A stretch of DNA of 64,000 bases from Hippea jasoniae. GTDB lineage: Bacteria > Campylobacterota_A > Desulfurellia > Desulfurellales > Hippeaceae. Under the pieces are notes generated by a model, which did not search any database, was not told the DNA's origin, and saw only the letters and a list, made by a program, of their open reading frames with translations. The position numbers and the translations under genes are program-made. Every line of letters starts with the position of its first letter. Position 1 is the first letter of the stretch. Below are positions 26,507 through 35,740 of the stretch, piece by piece. Location: contig NZ_JQLX01000013.1 in the NCBI RefSeq assembly GCF_000744435.1, positions 124,001-188,000 of the forward strand, read 5' to 3'.

Positions 26507-27676
26507 ATGAAGGGGTTTAGCTATTTTGCACCGCTAAGAATAATATTTGAAACAGGGGCAATAAATAAGATCGGTCAGGTATGCGCAAGAAACGGCAGGC
26601 GGGTTTTGCTTGTAGTGGGTAAAAATCACCTGTTTAGAAACGGTGTTATAGATGTTATTTTTGATGCATTTAAGAGAGTCGAAAAAATAGAGGAGATTGA
26701 AGTTTTTAATGAGACACCTCAAAATCCGGATAGTGAGTCTGTTGAGAAGGCAAAGCAATTGATTTTATCAAAACAGCTGGATATTGTTGTGGCTGTAGGT
26801 GGTGGCTCTGCAATGGATCTTGCAAAGGCAGCCTCAATATGCGCAAAAAACAATTTAAATTTTATAGATGTTTATAAGCATCCACGGCTTCCCCTTCTGG
26901 ATGCCTATCCTATTGTTTGTTCGCCAACCACATCAGGCTCAGGCAGTGAGGTAACAAAATATGCAGTAATTAACGAAAACAGCTTAAAGATCAAAGTGGC
27001 AATAGGCTCAGAGGCGCTGTTTCCCAGGGTTTCATTAATTGATCCACAACTAACATACACGATGCCCAAAGAGGTTATTGCGAACACGGGATTTGATGCA
27101 CTATCCCATGCAATAGAGGCGTTTAGCTCAAAATCATCATCGCCCATCACTGATGCCTACTGCAGAGAGGCTATTTCGATTATAGGTGTTCATCTACCGC
27201 AGGCTTTTAATAAAAATAAAGAATCTATGGATAATATGTCTTTGGCTGCCATGTTTGCTGGAATGGCTTTGAATGTTGGCAGGGCGAGCCTTCCCCATGC
27301 ACTTGAACATGCACTAAGCGCCTACAACCCTTCTCTGCCTCACGGTTTGGGTTTATCCATGGTGATGCCCGGGTTTTTAAAAAGGGCTTATAGGTGTAAT
27401 TTAGAAAAGTTTGCCCAGGTTGCCTACCTGCTTGGGGAGGATATCTCAAACAAAAAGCTTGATGATGCTGCAAAACTGTGTGTTGATGCGGTTGAAAAAC
27501 TAAAAAGCAGGATTGGCTTAAATAAGAATCTTAAAGATTTTGGTTTTGATAAGAAAACAGTTGATGAAATGGTTGAAAACACGCTCTGGACGATGGAACA
27601 TGGTATAAAAAATAGTCCGTGTGAGTTTAGTGTTAACGATATTAAAAACATTTACTATGAGGCTTTGGAGGAATAG
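26507..27676 (+). CDS. Iron-containing alcohol dehydrogenase
   Basis: A 389-residue group III alcohol dehydrogenase. NAD-binding VAVGGGSAMDLAKA and SPTTSGSGSEVTKYAV are clear, and the metal site is made by residues in FDALSHAIEAF, LPHALEHAL and LPHGLGL. Substrate is unknown; short alcohols or aldehydes are usual. Two adjacent ATGs exist (26504 and 26507). The second has the better distance (6 bases) to GGAGG. The next gene begins on the base after its stop. Confidence 0.92.
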   Translation: MKGFSYFAPLRIIFETGAINKIGQVCARNGRRVLLVVGKNHLFRNGVIDVIFDAFKRVEKIEEIEVFNETPQNPDSESVEKAKQLILSKQLDIVVAVGGGSAMDLAKAASICAKNNLNFIDVYKHPRLPLLDAYPIVCSPTTSGSGSEVTKYAVINENSLKIKVAIGSEALFPRVSLIDPQLTYTMPKEVIANTGFDALSHAIEAFSSKSSSPITDAYCREAISIIGVHLPQAFNKNKESMDNMSLAAMFAGMALNVGRASLPHALEHALSAYNPSLPHGLGLSMVMPGFLKRAYRCNLEKFAQVAYLLGEDISNKKLDDAAKLCVDAVEKLKSRIGLNKNLKDFGFDKKTVDEMVENTLWTMEHGIKNSPCEFSVNDIKNIYYEALEE

Positions 27677-27874
27677 ATGAAGTTTATTGTTGCCTTTATG
27701 CTTTTTGCATTGCTTGTCAGTGCCTCATCCTGCACCCCATTGGTTGTGGGTTCTGCGGCAGCAGGTGGAGCTTATGTGGGTTATAAATTGGGTCAAGAAG
27801 GCTACTCTATCAAGATTACAAAACCTGTAAAAGGCACAAAGCCAGAGGGCTCTCAAAGTCAGGTTAACAAATAA
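27677..27874 (+). CDS. Small lipoprotein
   Basis: A 65-residue protein with a lipoprotein signal (lipobox ASSC, Cys at 19). The rest has a Gly/Ala hydrophobic stretch (VGSAAAGGAYVGYKLG) and a short polar tail. It could insert into or lie against the outer membrane. No family is recognised. It starts directly after the dehydrogenase stop and overlaps the next ATG by one base (TAATG). Confidence 0.6.
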   Translation: MKFIVAFMLFALLVSASSCTPLVVGSAAAGGAYVGYKLGQEGYSIKITKPVKGTKPEGSQSQVNK

Positions 27875-28377
27875 TGGGTATAACAGACTGGATTATAAAA
27901 TTACAAAATTCAAAGTTTGCCCGCAGATTTCAGTATGAGCCCTATATTATAAGGTCTGTTGAGTTTGTTGATCCAAAGGGTAGTGAAAAAATACTTGTAG
28001 TCTACAGAGAAGTTGACTACTTCAAATCCCTTGCCGTTAGACTGATGAAGAATGAGGATAATTATTACGGTGTTGATATTGAGCAGTCTGGTGAGATAGA
28101 GGAAAACGGATTTGATAAAGTTGTTTTTTTTGTTAGCGTGTATTATGCAACACCTCAGAAGATTAAGCAGCTTGCCCTGAAGGCAAAAAATGGTGGAAAA
28201 ATATACTGCATCTGCTTTCTGAAAGGGAGTTTGTTTTTTGAAACAACACTAAAGATTACCGATAAGTCGGCCTTCAATCTATTGGGTAGGGAGATTGAGC
28301 TTTTTGAGGGTTTTAAAAAAACAGAAGAGGTGGATTTTAAAAAAGAGCATATAAAGATAGCTGTGTTTGAGGTGTGA
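27874..28377 (+). CDS. Protein of unknown function
   Basis: A 167-residue soluble protein that I do not recognise. It has alternating strands and helices (EKILVVYREVDYFKSLAVRLM, FDKVVFFVSVYYATPQKIKQL, GGKIYCICFLKG), which looks like a Rossmann-like alpha/beta fold, perhaps methyltransferase-like without a clear SAM motif. No signal peptide or membrane segment. It overlaps the lipoprotein gene (TAATG) and runs just to the start of pfkA, so it is likely co-translated. Confidence 0.55.
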   Translation: MGITDWIIKLQNSKFARRFQYEPYIIRSVEFVDPKGSEKILVVYREVDYFKSLAVRLMKNEDNYYGVDIEQSGEIEENGFDKVVFFVSVYYATPQKIKQLALKAKNGGKIYCICFLKGSLFFETTLKITDKSAFNLLGREIELFEGFKKTEEVDFKKEHIKIAVFEV

Positions 28378-28378
28378 T

Positions 28379-29335
28379 ATGAAGATAGGAATATTCACAT
28401 CAGGTGGAGATGCAGCTGGGATGAATCCGGCGATTAAGGCTTTTGTTGAGCTTGCAATAGAAAACTCCTTTGAGCCGTATTTTATATACGATGGACTGGA
28501 GGGATTAATAGACGGTAAGATTGAAAAGGCGGATTTTCATATGGTTGCTGGTATTTTGCACAGGGGAGGAACGATATTAAGGTCCTCTCGTTCAAAAAGG
28601 TTTTATGACAAAAAATACAGACAAAAAGCTTTCGATAACTTAGAAAAACACGGTATTGAGCGTCTGATTGTGCTTGGAGGTGATGGCTCGTTTAGAGCAA
28701 TGGATGTTTTTTATAAAGAGTTTGGAATAAATTTTGCAGGGATTCCTGTTACAATCGACAACGACATATATGGAACAGACTACTGCCTTGGTGTGGATAC
28801 GGCGTTAAATGTTATAAGGCATCTGCTTGATAATATAAGGGATACCGCATCATCTTTTGGAAGGGCTTTTGTTGTTGAAACAATGGGAAGAAGCTGTGGA
28901 TATCTGGCTATTGTTTCGGCTATTGCAAGCGGTGCAGAGATCTGTATAGCACCTGAGCTTGAGGTTGATTTTGAAGGCATAAAAAAGAGGCTTAAAAGAG
29001 AAATTGAAAACGGTAGAACTTATATTCTTGCTGTTGTTGGTGAAGGGAGCAATATGACTGAAACAGTCAGAGATTTTTTGTTGAATGAACTAAAATTTGA
29101 TACACGTGTTACTGTGCTTGGTCATGTGCAAAGAGGGGGAAATCCCACAATATTTGACCGCTTAATGGCTTATAAATTCGTTGAATGTGCAATTGAACAT
29201 ATAAAAGAAAACATTCACCATATGGTTGGCTTTAAGAATAGTAAATTTTATCTTATTGATATAGATAGTGTAGCAAACAACAAATATAAGTTAGATGACT
29301 TTCTTATAAAACTTGCCCAGACAAAAGCTGTTTAG
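28379..29335 (+). CDS. pfkA: 6-phosphofructokinase
   Basis: A 318-residue PfkA. Motifs are IFTSGGDAAGMNPAIKA, VLGGDGSFRAMD (the GGDGS form of ATP-dependent enzymes) and PVTIDNDIYGTD with the catalytic Asp pair, then VVETMGRSCGYLA and GHVQRGG. It commits fructose 6-phosphate to glycolysis. Position 124-equivalent is Val in place of the usual Gly; the pyrophosphate type would have Lys. The ATG at 28379 follows GAGGTG, and an in-frame TTG 12 bases earlier is less suitable. Confidence 0.93.
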   Translation: MKIGIFTSGGDAAGMNPAIKAFVELAIENSFEPYFIYDGLEGLIDGKIEKADFHMVAGILHRGGTILRSSRSKRFYDKKYRQKAFDNLEKHGIERLIVLGGDGSFRAMDVFYKEFGINFAGIPVTIDNDIYGTDYCLGVDTALNVIRHLLDNIRDTASSFGRAFVVETMGRSCGYLAIVSAIASGAEICIAPELEVDFEGIKKRLKREIENGRTYILAVVGEGSNMTETVRDFLLNELKFDTRVTVLGHVQRGGNPTIFDRLMAYKFVECAIEHIKENIHHMVGFKNSKFYLIDIDSVANNKYKLDDFLIKLAQTKAV

Positions 29336-29338
29336 TTA

Positions 29339-29367
29339 TTTACAATATTTATCCTTTTTTCTATAAT
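29339..29367 (+). promoter_or_regulatory. Sigma70 promoter for porGAB
   Basis: TTTACA (29339-29344), 17 bases, TATAAT (29362-29367). Predicted +1 near 29374. An in-frame ATG at 29366 overlaps the -10 and so cannot be the start, which supports the ATG at 29396 with GAGGGG six bases upstream. Confidence 0.65.
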
Positions 29368-29395
29368 GGTGAAACTTTCTTTTGAGGGGTGGCTG

Positions 29396-29929
29396 ATGAA
29401 GGAAATTGGTTTACACGGTCGCGGAGGACAGGGAGTTGTTATGGCAGGTGAATTACTTGCCAATATCTATTTTTATGAAGGCTATGAGGTTCAGTTTATG
29501 CCTTCGTATGGTGCAGAAAGAAGGGGGGCTCCATCCAATGCATTTGTGAGAGTGGATAACAAAAAGGTTTTAAACCGTTATTCTATTCTGGTTCCCGATG
29601 AGATTATTGTTTTTAATATAACATTGCTTAGTAACTTAAAGCTAAAAGATAACGGAGTTGCCTTATTGAACTATCCAGATGGATTATCAAAGAAAGTTTC
29701 TGATGCTAAGATTTTTTGCGTTGATGCAAGGTCCATTGCAAATCAACTTAAACTTGGAACAGCTGCTATGCCACTTGTCAATACGGCTATGCTTGGGGCA
29801 TATTGCAGGGTTTCTAAAGATTTTTCTTTTGATACGCTTAAGAGGGTGTATGAAGATAAAATGGGAAGCAGGGCTTCGTTAAATATCAGGGCAGCAGAAT
29901 TAGCCTATGAAAGTGTGAGGGAGATATGA
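29396..29929 (+). CDS. porG: Pyruvate:ferredoxin oxidoreductase gamma subunit
   Basis: A 177-residue subunit with GLHGRGGQGVVMAGELLA at the start, FMPSYGAERRGAPSNAFVR and the later PLVNTAMLGAY. In this enzyme family the gamma subunit helps bind CoA and closes the active site. It begins an operon with alpha and beta subunits. No delta (2[4Fe-4S] ferredoxin-like) gene is in this cluster. Confidence 0.93.
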   Translation: MKEIGLHGRGGQGVVMAGELLANIYFYEGYEVQFMPSYGAERRGAPSNAFVRVDNKKVLNRYSILVPDEIIVFNITLLSNLKLKDNGVALLNYPDGLSKKVSDAKIFCVDARSIANQLKLGTAAMPLVNTAMLGAYCRVSKDFSFDTLKRVYEDKMGSRASLNIRAAELAYESVREI

Positions 29930-31065
29930 GCAAAAGAGTAGTTTTAGGTGGAAATGATGCAGTTGCTTATGCTGTTAAACAAAGCTATGTTGATGTAGTA
30001 AGTGCATATCCAATAACACCACAGACATCGATAATTGAAAAGATAGCGTCTTTTATAGCAAAGGGAGAGATGGATGCAACTTTTATAAGAGTTGAATCTG
30101 AACATTCTGCAATGGCAGCTGCTATGGGTGCCTCTGTTGCTGGCTCAAGAGTATTTACAGCAACAAGCTCTCAGGGTTTACTTTTAATGCATGAGGTGTT
30201 GCACTGGGCAGCAGGCGATGGTTTGCCGATTGTAATGGCAAATGCAAACAGAGCTGTAGCACCTCCATGGAGTATATGGGCTGAGCAGACAGACTCATTA
30301 TCCCAGAGGGATACAGGCTGGATTCAGTTTTATTGCTCCAATGCTCAGGAAGTTTATGATTTAGTCTTTATTGGATTTAGACTTGCTGAGGCTGTATCCA
30401 ATCCTGTTATGGTTTGTATGGATGGATTTTTATTAACACACACCAAAGAGCCTGTAGATGTATTTGAGGAAGAAATAAAACCTTTTATACAGAAGAAAGA
30501 TAAATGGAACATCCTTGATGTTGAAAATCCACAAGCGATTGGTGCTTTGGCTTTTCCAAACGATTATATGCCTATAAAGATTCAGCAGAACAAAAGAATT
30601 CTTTCAGCATTAGAGAAATTTGATGAGATTTCAAAAGAATTTGAGGCTATTGCAAATCGTAGACATGAAAAGGTTTATATATATCCAGATAACACAGCCG
30701 ATGTTGCTGTTGTTACAATGGGATCTTTGGCTGAGACAGCAAGAATAGCTGTTGATAATTTAAATAGCTACGGTATCAAATCAAAATTGGTTAAGATAAA
30801 CATGTTTAGGCCATTTCCAAAAGAGGAGTTAAAAAAAGCCATAGGTGATAGCAAATATGTTGTAGTGTTTGACAGAAACATATCTATGGGTAAAGGTGGT
30901 ATTGTCAAGGATGAGGTTGCAGGCAGTTTGGGTTTATCAAACGCCATAGGTGTTGTTTGCGGCCTTGGTGGTGTGGATGTTACAGAAAAAGATATAGAGA
31001 AAGTAATAAAAAAAGTTGTTGATGGAAAGATAACAGAAGATTTTATTTTGTGGGGTGAGATATGA
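29926..31065 (+). CDS. porA: Pyruvate:ferredoxin oxidoreductase alpha subunit
   Basis: A 379-residue subunit. SAYPITPQTSIIEKIA, VESEHSAMAAAMGAS and the stretch WSIWAEQTDSLSQRDTGWIQ identify the pyruvate form. It carries the pyrimidine part of the thiamine diphosphate site and contacts the substrate. Domain II follows with VVTMGSLAETAR and FRPFPKEEL. It overlaps porG by 4 bases and porB by 4. Confidence 0.93.
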   Translation: MSKRVVLGGNDAVAYAVKQSYVDVVSAYPITPQTSIIEKIASFIAKGEMDATFIRVESEHSAMAAAMGASVAGSRVFTATSSQGLLLMHEVLHWAAGDGLPIVMANANRAVAPPWSIWAEQTDSLSQRDTGWIQFYCSNAQEVYDLVFIGFRLAEAVSNPVMVCMDGFLLTHTKEPVDVFEEEIKPFIQKKDKWNILDVENPQAIGALAFPNDYMPIKIQQNKRILSALEKFDEISKEFEAIANRRHEKVYIYPDNTADVAVVTMGSLAETARIAVDNLNSYGIKSKLVKINMFRPFPKEELKKAIGDSKYVVVFDRNISMGKGGIVKDEVAGSLGLSNAIGVVCGLGGVDVTEKDIEKVIKKVVDGKITEDFILWGEI

Positions 31066-31934
31066 AAATTCCTCAAAGAGAGATTTTAAAACCCAACCAT
31101 CTGGCATGTCCTGGATGTGCCGCAGCTTTGGCTATGAGACTTGCTTTAAAGGCTTTGGGTGATAAAACGATGATCGTAATACCAGCATGTTGCTGGACTG
31201 TTATAAATGGAACCTGGGGCAATAACTACGCTGGTGTTCCTGTGTTTCATGCACCGTTTGCAACAACTGCCGCGGTTGCTGCAGGCATTAAGGCTTCATT
31301 AGATAAACAGGGCAAAACAGACATAACGGTTATGGGCTGGGCAGGTGATGGAGGCACATTTGATATAGGTCTGCAGGCGTTAAGTGGTGCAGCAGAAAGA
31401 AACGATGATATTATTTATGTTTGCTACGACAATGAGGCTTATATGAATACAGGCATTCAGAGGAGTTCTGCTACGCCTGTGGGAGCTGAGACTACAACAA
31501 CACCTGCGCCTATTGTTAAGCAAAGACCAAAGAAAGATTTAATGGAAATTGTTGCAAGCCATTTTGTGCCGTATGTTGCATCTGCCACTGTGGCATATCC
31601 CACAGATTTGATTAAGAAATTTGAGAAGGCGAAGTCTTTTAAAGGATTTAAGCTTATACACATTTTTTCACCATGTCCGCCAGGGCATAAGTTTCCTGAG
31701 AATAAATCTATAGAGGTATCAAAACTTGCAGTAGAAACAGGCGTTTTCCCGCTTTATGAAATTGAGTATGGCAAGTATAAGATCAATAAAAAACCCAAGT
31801 TCAGACCGCTTGAGGATTACCTTTCCCTGCAGGGTAGGTTTAAAAATATCACTCAGAAAGAGATTGATGAACTGAAAGAGTTGATAAAGGTTAGATGGGA
31901 AAGGATAAACGAAAGAACTCAGGGTAGCCTATAG
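31062..31934 (+). CDS. porB: Pyruvate:ferredoxin oxidoreductase beta subunit
   Basis: A 290-residue subunit binding thiamine diphosphate (GWAGDGGTFDIG and YDNEAYMNTGIQRSSATP) and one [4Fe-4S] cluster, probably with C16 and C19 (CPGC), C43 or C44 and the Cys of FSPCPPGHKF. The motif TPVGAETTTTPAP is characteristic of the pyruvate enzyme. It catalyses pyruvate + CoA to acetyl-CoA + CO2 or the reverse, fixing CO2 in autotrophs. Confidence 0.93.
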   Translation: MKIPQREILKPNHLACPGCAAALAMRLALKALGDKTMIVIPACCWTVINGTWGNNYAGVPVFHAPFATTAAVAAGIKASLDKQGKTDITVMGWAGDGGTFDIGLQALSGAAERNDDIIYVCYDNEAYMNTGIQRSSATPVGAETTTTPAPIVKQRPKKDLMEIVASHFVPYVASATVAYPTDLIKKFEKAKSFKGFKLIHIFSPCPPGHKFPENKSIEVSKLAVETGVFPLYEIEYGKYKINKKPKFRPLEDYLSLQGRFKNITQKEIDELKELIKVRWERINERTQGSL

Positions 31935-31943
31935 GGGGAGCAG

Positions 31944-32240
31944 TTGAAGTGCGAGATTGATGTAATCATAGATAGAAAAAACAGATGGACGATTAAGGAA
32001 AAGCTATCAGAAAGCGGTATTCAGATAAAAGAGTGGTTTATAGAATTTTCAAGCAATAACACTATTGTTTCGTTTGAAGTGGACGATGGGGATACAGAAA
32101 AACTAAAAGATATCTTTGAATTGTTAAAGAATAGCTCATCAAGCAGGATAATACTACCCGATGGCAAAAGAATTAACCCTTTAAAAGAGGAGTTTGAGAG
32201 TTTTTTTAAAGAGGTTTGCAACTATATAGGGCAGGAGTAG
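31944..32240 (+). CDS. Small protein of unknown function
   Basis: A 98-residue acidic soluble protein, which I do not recognise. It has no ferredoxin Cys motif (only C3 and C91), so it is not a missing porD. Predicted beta-strand/helix alternation (WTIKEKLSESGIQIKEWFIEF, NNTIVSFEVDD). The start is a TTG with GGGGGAG upstream, so the start is uncertain. It sits between porB and the Lon-like gene with short gaps and likely belongs to the same transcript. Confidence 0.5.
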   Translation: MKCEIDVIIDRKNRWTIKEKLSESGIQIKEWFIEFSSNNTIVSFEVDDGDTEKLKDIFELLKNSSSSRIILPDGKRINPLKEEFESFFKEVCNYIGQE

Positions 32241-32243
32241 CTC

Positions 32244-34589
32244 ATGGCTATAAATAAACTTAATTATAACGATATTAAATTGACATTTGACATCAAAGAA
32301 GAATCGATAGAAAGTGAAGATTCTTTGATTTTCCAAAAGAGGATTGAGCTTGCTTTAAAGAAGCTTACTGAGGTGTCAAGTTATGACCACAATCTGTTTA
32401 TCAGTGGTGATTTAAGCAGGGATGATAAATTTACCATCGTAAATATCCTGAAAAATCTATCAAAAGATGGTGATAAACTGTGGGATTATTGCTATGTAAA
32501 TAATTTTAAAAACCCCAAACAGCCAAAGATAATCAAATTAAAGCCTGGCGATGGAAAAGAATTTAAACAATTAATGGATGATTTAGTAGATTATCTTGTA
32601 AAAAGTGTTCCCAATGTTTTTGAAAGTAAGGAGTATGAGGAACGCATCCAGAATGTTGTAAAACACTACGACGAGCAATACAAAAAACTCTACGACGAAT
32701 TGCAAAAAAAAGCCAATGAGCTTGAGTTTGTTGTTAAGTTTTCCCAAATGGGCGTTGTGATAAACCCCGTTGTGGCAGGAAGGGTTATAACTGAAAGGGA
32801 TTTTGCAAATCTTTCTGATGAGATGAAAAAGGAGATTGAAAACAGACGCAAGGAGCTTGAAAAGCATATTGAGGAATTTTTGGATAAAACAAGGCAGCTT
32901 GATAAAGAAAAACAGGATAAACTCAAAAAAATCAACGATGAGATGAGTCTGTTTATTGTTTCACCAAAGATAGATGAAATAAAAAAAAGATTTTCTTATA
33001 ATAACGATGTTTCAGACTATCTTGATGATGTTGAGGATTATACGCTTAAAAATATAGCAATATTTCTGCCGCAAAAAAATCAGGGGTTTCCCTTTTTTCA
33101 GGTTCCCAATAGATACACCGAATACAGGGTAAATCTGTTTGTTGATAACTCCCAGACGAATAATACACCTGTTATCTACGATGAAAACCCCACTTATTAT
33201 AATCTGTTTGGCAAGTTAGAAAAGCAGGCCTATTTCGGTGCTTTTATAACAGATTTTACGCATATTATTGCAGGCTCCATTCACAAAGCCAACGGCGGAT
33301 ATTTAGTTGTTGATGCAATAAATCTTTTAATAAACCCCGGTGTGTGGGATACGCTTAAAAAATCATTGTTATCAAGAAAGAGTATCATAGAAGAGTTTGC
33401 CGAAAAATACGGAATTATCGCATCAGAAACACTAAAGCCTCAACCAGTTGAACTTGACTTAAAGGTTGTAATAATTGGCGATGCATTTTTATATGAGTTG
33501 TTGTATGAGTATGATAACGATTTTAAAAAGCTATTTAAAATAAAAACGGATTTTGATTATGCTATACCAAAAAAGGAATCCATAACTGCCAAGTATATTG
33601 CAAAGATCAACGAATATTGCGAAAAAAAGCAGCTAAAAAAACCGGATATAAGTGGTTATGAGGCTTTACTTAAATACTCATGTAGACTTGCTGATGATAG
33701 AAAAAAACTGTGGGCTTACATGGATGATGTTTTTGATATAGTTAAAGAAGCGCAGGTTATAGCAAAGAGCGATAAATTAAGCTACAGTGACATAAAACTT
33801 GCAATTGATGAGAAAAAATTCTTAAGGGATTTAATAAAAGAAAAGCTTTTTGAAATGATTGAGGATGGTCAGATTATTATTGACCTGAAAGGTAAAAAAA
33901 TCGGTGAGATAAATGGATTATCCGTTATTCAATTTGGAGATTTTTCTTTTGGTAGACCCAATAAAATAGTGGCAAGAACATATATCGGAAAGGATGGTAT
34001 AGTAAATATTGAACGGGAGAGTAAGCTTTCAGGCAGGATATTCGATAAGGCATCACATATTATTGCAGGTTATATAAATTCAACCTACGGTTATAATAAA
34101 ACATTGAGTTTTTCAGCTTCGCTTTCGTTTGAGCAATCGTATTCTATGATTGAGGGGGATTCTGCATCGGTTGCTGAGGTGTTGGCTATTCTATCTTCGC
34201 TTGCAGGTGTGGGTCTTAAGCAGAATTTGGCTGTAACCGGTTCAATTAATCAAAACGGAGTTGTGCAGCCTATAGGTGGCTTGAATGAAAAGATAGAGGG
34301 TTTTTTTGATGTTTGCAAACTTACGGGTAATCTTGAGGGCAGTGGCGTGGTATTACCCTCTAAAAATTTGAACAATCTTGTCTTAAACGATGAAGTTGAA
34401 GATGCTGTTAAAAAGGGTATTTTTCATCTCTATGCAATCGATACGATAGATGATGCTATAGAGATTTTTACAGATATAAAAGCAGGTAAACTGCTTAAAA
34501 AAGGCTTTGAAAAGGATAGTTTTCATTATCTTGTGGATAGGAAGCTAAAGAAAATTAATGAGATGATTAAAGCGGAGAATCAGGAGTAA
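32244..34589 (+). CDS. Lon-like ATP-dependent protease of the AAA_32 type, degenerate P-loop
   Basis: A 781-residue protein. The C-terminal S16 protease domain has the Ser-Lys dyad S640 (EGDSASVAE) and K683 (GGLNEKIEG). The upstream ATPase resembles the AAA_32 family: KANGGYLVVDAINLL is the Walker B region, and residues 150-240 form a coiled-coil insertion. The expected P-loop (GxxGxGK/R) after HNLFISG reads DLSRDDKFT at 56-64, without the Gly residues, so ATP binding may be lost or altered. The substrate is unknown. It overlaps aroC by one base (TAATG), so it is transcribed with shikimate genes. Confidence 0.85.
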   Translation: MAINKLNYNDIKLTFDIKEESIESEDSLIFQKRIELALKKLTEVSSYDHNLFISGDLSRDDKFTIVNILKNLSKDGDKLWDYCYVNNFKNPKQPKIIKLKPGDGKEFKQLMDDLVDYLVKSVPNVFESKEYEERIQNVVKHYDEQYKKLYDELQKKANELEFVVKFSQMGVVINPVVAGRVITERDFANLSDEMKKEIENRRKELEKHIEEFLDKTRQLDKEKQDKLKKINDEMSLFIVSPKIDEIKKRFSYNNDVSDYLDDVEDYTLKNIAIFLPQKNQGFPFFQVPNRYTEYRVNLFVDNSQTNNTPVIYDENPTYYNLFGKLEKQAYFGAFITDFTHIIAGSIHKANGGYLVVDAINLLINPGVWDTLKKSLLSRKSIIEEFAEKYGIIASETLKPQPVELDLKVVIIGDAFLYELLYEYDNDFKKLFKIKTDFDYAIPKKESITAKYIAKINEYCEKKQLKKPDISGYEALLKYSCRLADDRKKLWAYMDDVFDIVKEAQVIAKSDKLSYSDIKLAIDEKKFLRDLIKEKLFEMIEDGQIIIDLKGKKIGEINGLSVIQFGDFSFGRPNKIVARTYIGKDGIVNIERESKLSGRIFDKASHIIAGYINSTYGYNKTLSFSASLSFEQSYSMIEGDSASVAEVLAILSSLAGVGLKQNLAVTGSINQNGVVQPIGGLNEKIEGFFDVCKLTGNLEGSGVVLPSKNLNNLVLNDEVEDAVKKGIFHLYAIDTIDDAIEIFTDIKAGKLLKKGFEKDSFHYLVDRKLKKINEMIKAENQE

Positions 34590-35740
34590 TGTTGAGATTT
34601 CTTGATGGCGGTGAATCACACGGAAAAGCCCTTGTTGCTATTATTGAAGGTTTTCCAGCGAATTTTGAGGTAGATTTGGATTTTATTAATAAGAATTTGC
34701 TTCTAAGACAATCAGGCTACGGAAGGGGCGGCAGGCAGAAAATAGAGCGTGACAGGGTTGAGATTTTAAGCGGCGTTAGATTTTCAAAAACACTAGCTAG
34801 CCCAATAACGATGCTGATTCCCAATAAAGATTATGAAAACTGGCAAAACATTATGGCGGCCTTTGGGGAAAAAAGCTATAAGAAAAGAGTAACAAAGCCA
34901 CGCCCGGGTCATGCAGACCTTGCAGGATATCTGAAATACAACTTTGATGATATGAGAAATGTGCTTGAGCGCTCAAGCGCCCGCAATACAGCCATAAGGG
35001 TAGCTGTGGGTAGTTTGTGTGAGCAGGCTTTAGAAAAACTTGGTATTAAGCTGGTTGGTTTTGTTGAATCTATAGGAAAAATTAAGGCAAATATAGATTA
35101 TTACGACAACGAAATAGAAAAGAAGACCTTAAAGTCACCGGTTTTTTGCCCTGATGAGTCTGCGACATTTGAAATGATAGCAGAAATAGAGAAAACAAAG
35201 CTGAAGGGTGATACATTGGGCGGTGTTGTTGTGGTCGTGGCAAAAGATGTGCCGCCAGGTCTTGGTAGTTATGTGTTTTACGACAGAAGGCTTGATGGCA
35301 GACTTGCCATGGCTTTAATGAGTATTCAGGCAGTCAAAGCCGTTGAGATAGGTGATGGTATTAAAAACGCATTTCTAACAGGTAGCGAAGTGCACGATGA
35401 AATTATTTATGAAAATGGTCAATACAAACGGCTATCAAACAGGGCTGGTGGCATTGAGGGTGGTATGTCAAACGGTGAGGATATTATCGTAAAAGCGTAT
35501 ATGAAACCGATTCCAACACTCATAAAGGGTTTGAGATCTGTTGATGTTTTAACAAAGGCCAAAAATATCGCAGCATTTGAGCGTAGCGATGTTTGTGCTA
35601 CTCCTGCATTAAGTATTGTTGCAAAAAGCGCTGTTGCAATAGAGCTATTTAACGCTGTGCTTGAAAAATTTGGTAATGACGACTTTGAGGCTTTGAAAAA
35701 AGCTTTTATTGATTATAAAGAAAGTTTGAAAAATAGATGA
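34589..35740 (+). CDS. aroC: Chorismate synthase
   Basis: A 383-residue FMN-dependent enzyme, last of the shikimate pathway. Recognisable are GESHGKALVAIIEGFPA, RQSGYGRGGRQKIERD, KPRPGHADLAGYLKY, RNVLERSSARNTAIRVAVG and RAGGIEGGMSNGEDI. It starts as TAATG with the Lon-like gene and ends as ATGA with aroK. Confidence 0.97.
   Translation: MLRFLDGGESHGKALVAIIEGFPANFEVDLDFINKNLLLRQSGYGRGGRQKIERDRVEILSGVRFSKTLASPITMLIPNKDYENWQNIMAAFGEKSYKKRVTKPRPGHADLAGYLKYNFDDMRNVLERSSARNTAIRVAVGSLCEQALEKLGIKLVGFVESIGKIKANIDYYDNEIEKKTLKSPVFCPDESATFEMIAEIEKTKLKGDTLGGVVVVVAKDVPPGLGSYVFYDRRLDGRLAMALMSIQAVKAVEIGDGIKNAFLTGSEVHDEIIYENGQYKRLSNRAGGIEGGMSNGEDIIVKAYMKPIPTLIKGLRSVDVLTKAKNIAAFERSDVCATPALSIVAKSAVAIELFNAVLEKFGNDDFEALKKAFIDYKESLKNR

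Noticed and set aside
28379-29335. Pyrophosphate-dependent phosphofructokinase
   Set aside because: The GGDGS motif has Gly, not the Asp of the pyrophosphate type, and the TIDND motif lacks the preceding Lys.
29366-29395. Earlier ATG for porG
   Set aside because: It overlaps a perfect TATAAT with TTTACA 17 bases upstream, so it would not be transcribed; ATG 29396 has GAGGGG at a good distance.
31944-32240. Missing delta subunit of pyruvate:ferredoxin oxidoreductase
   Set aside because: No CxxCxxCxxxC motif; only two scattered Cys.
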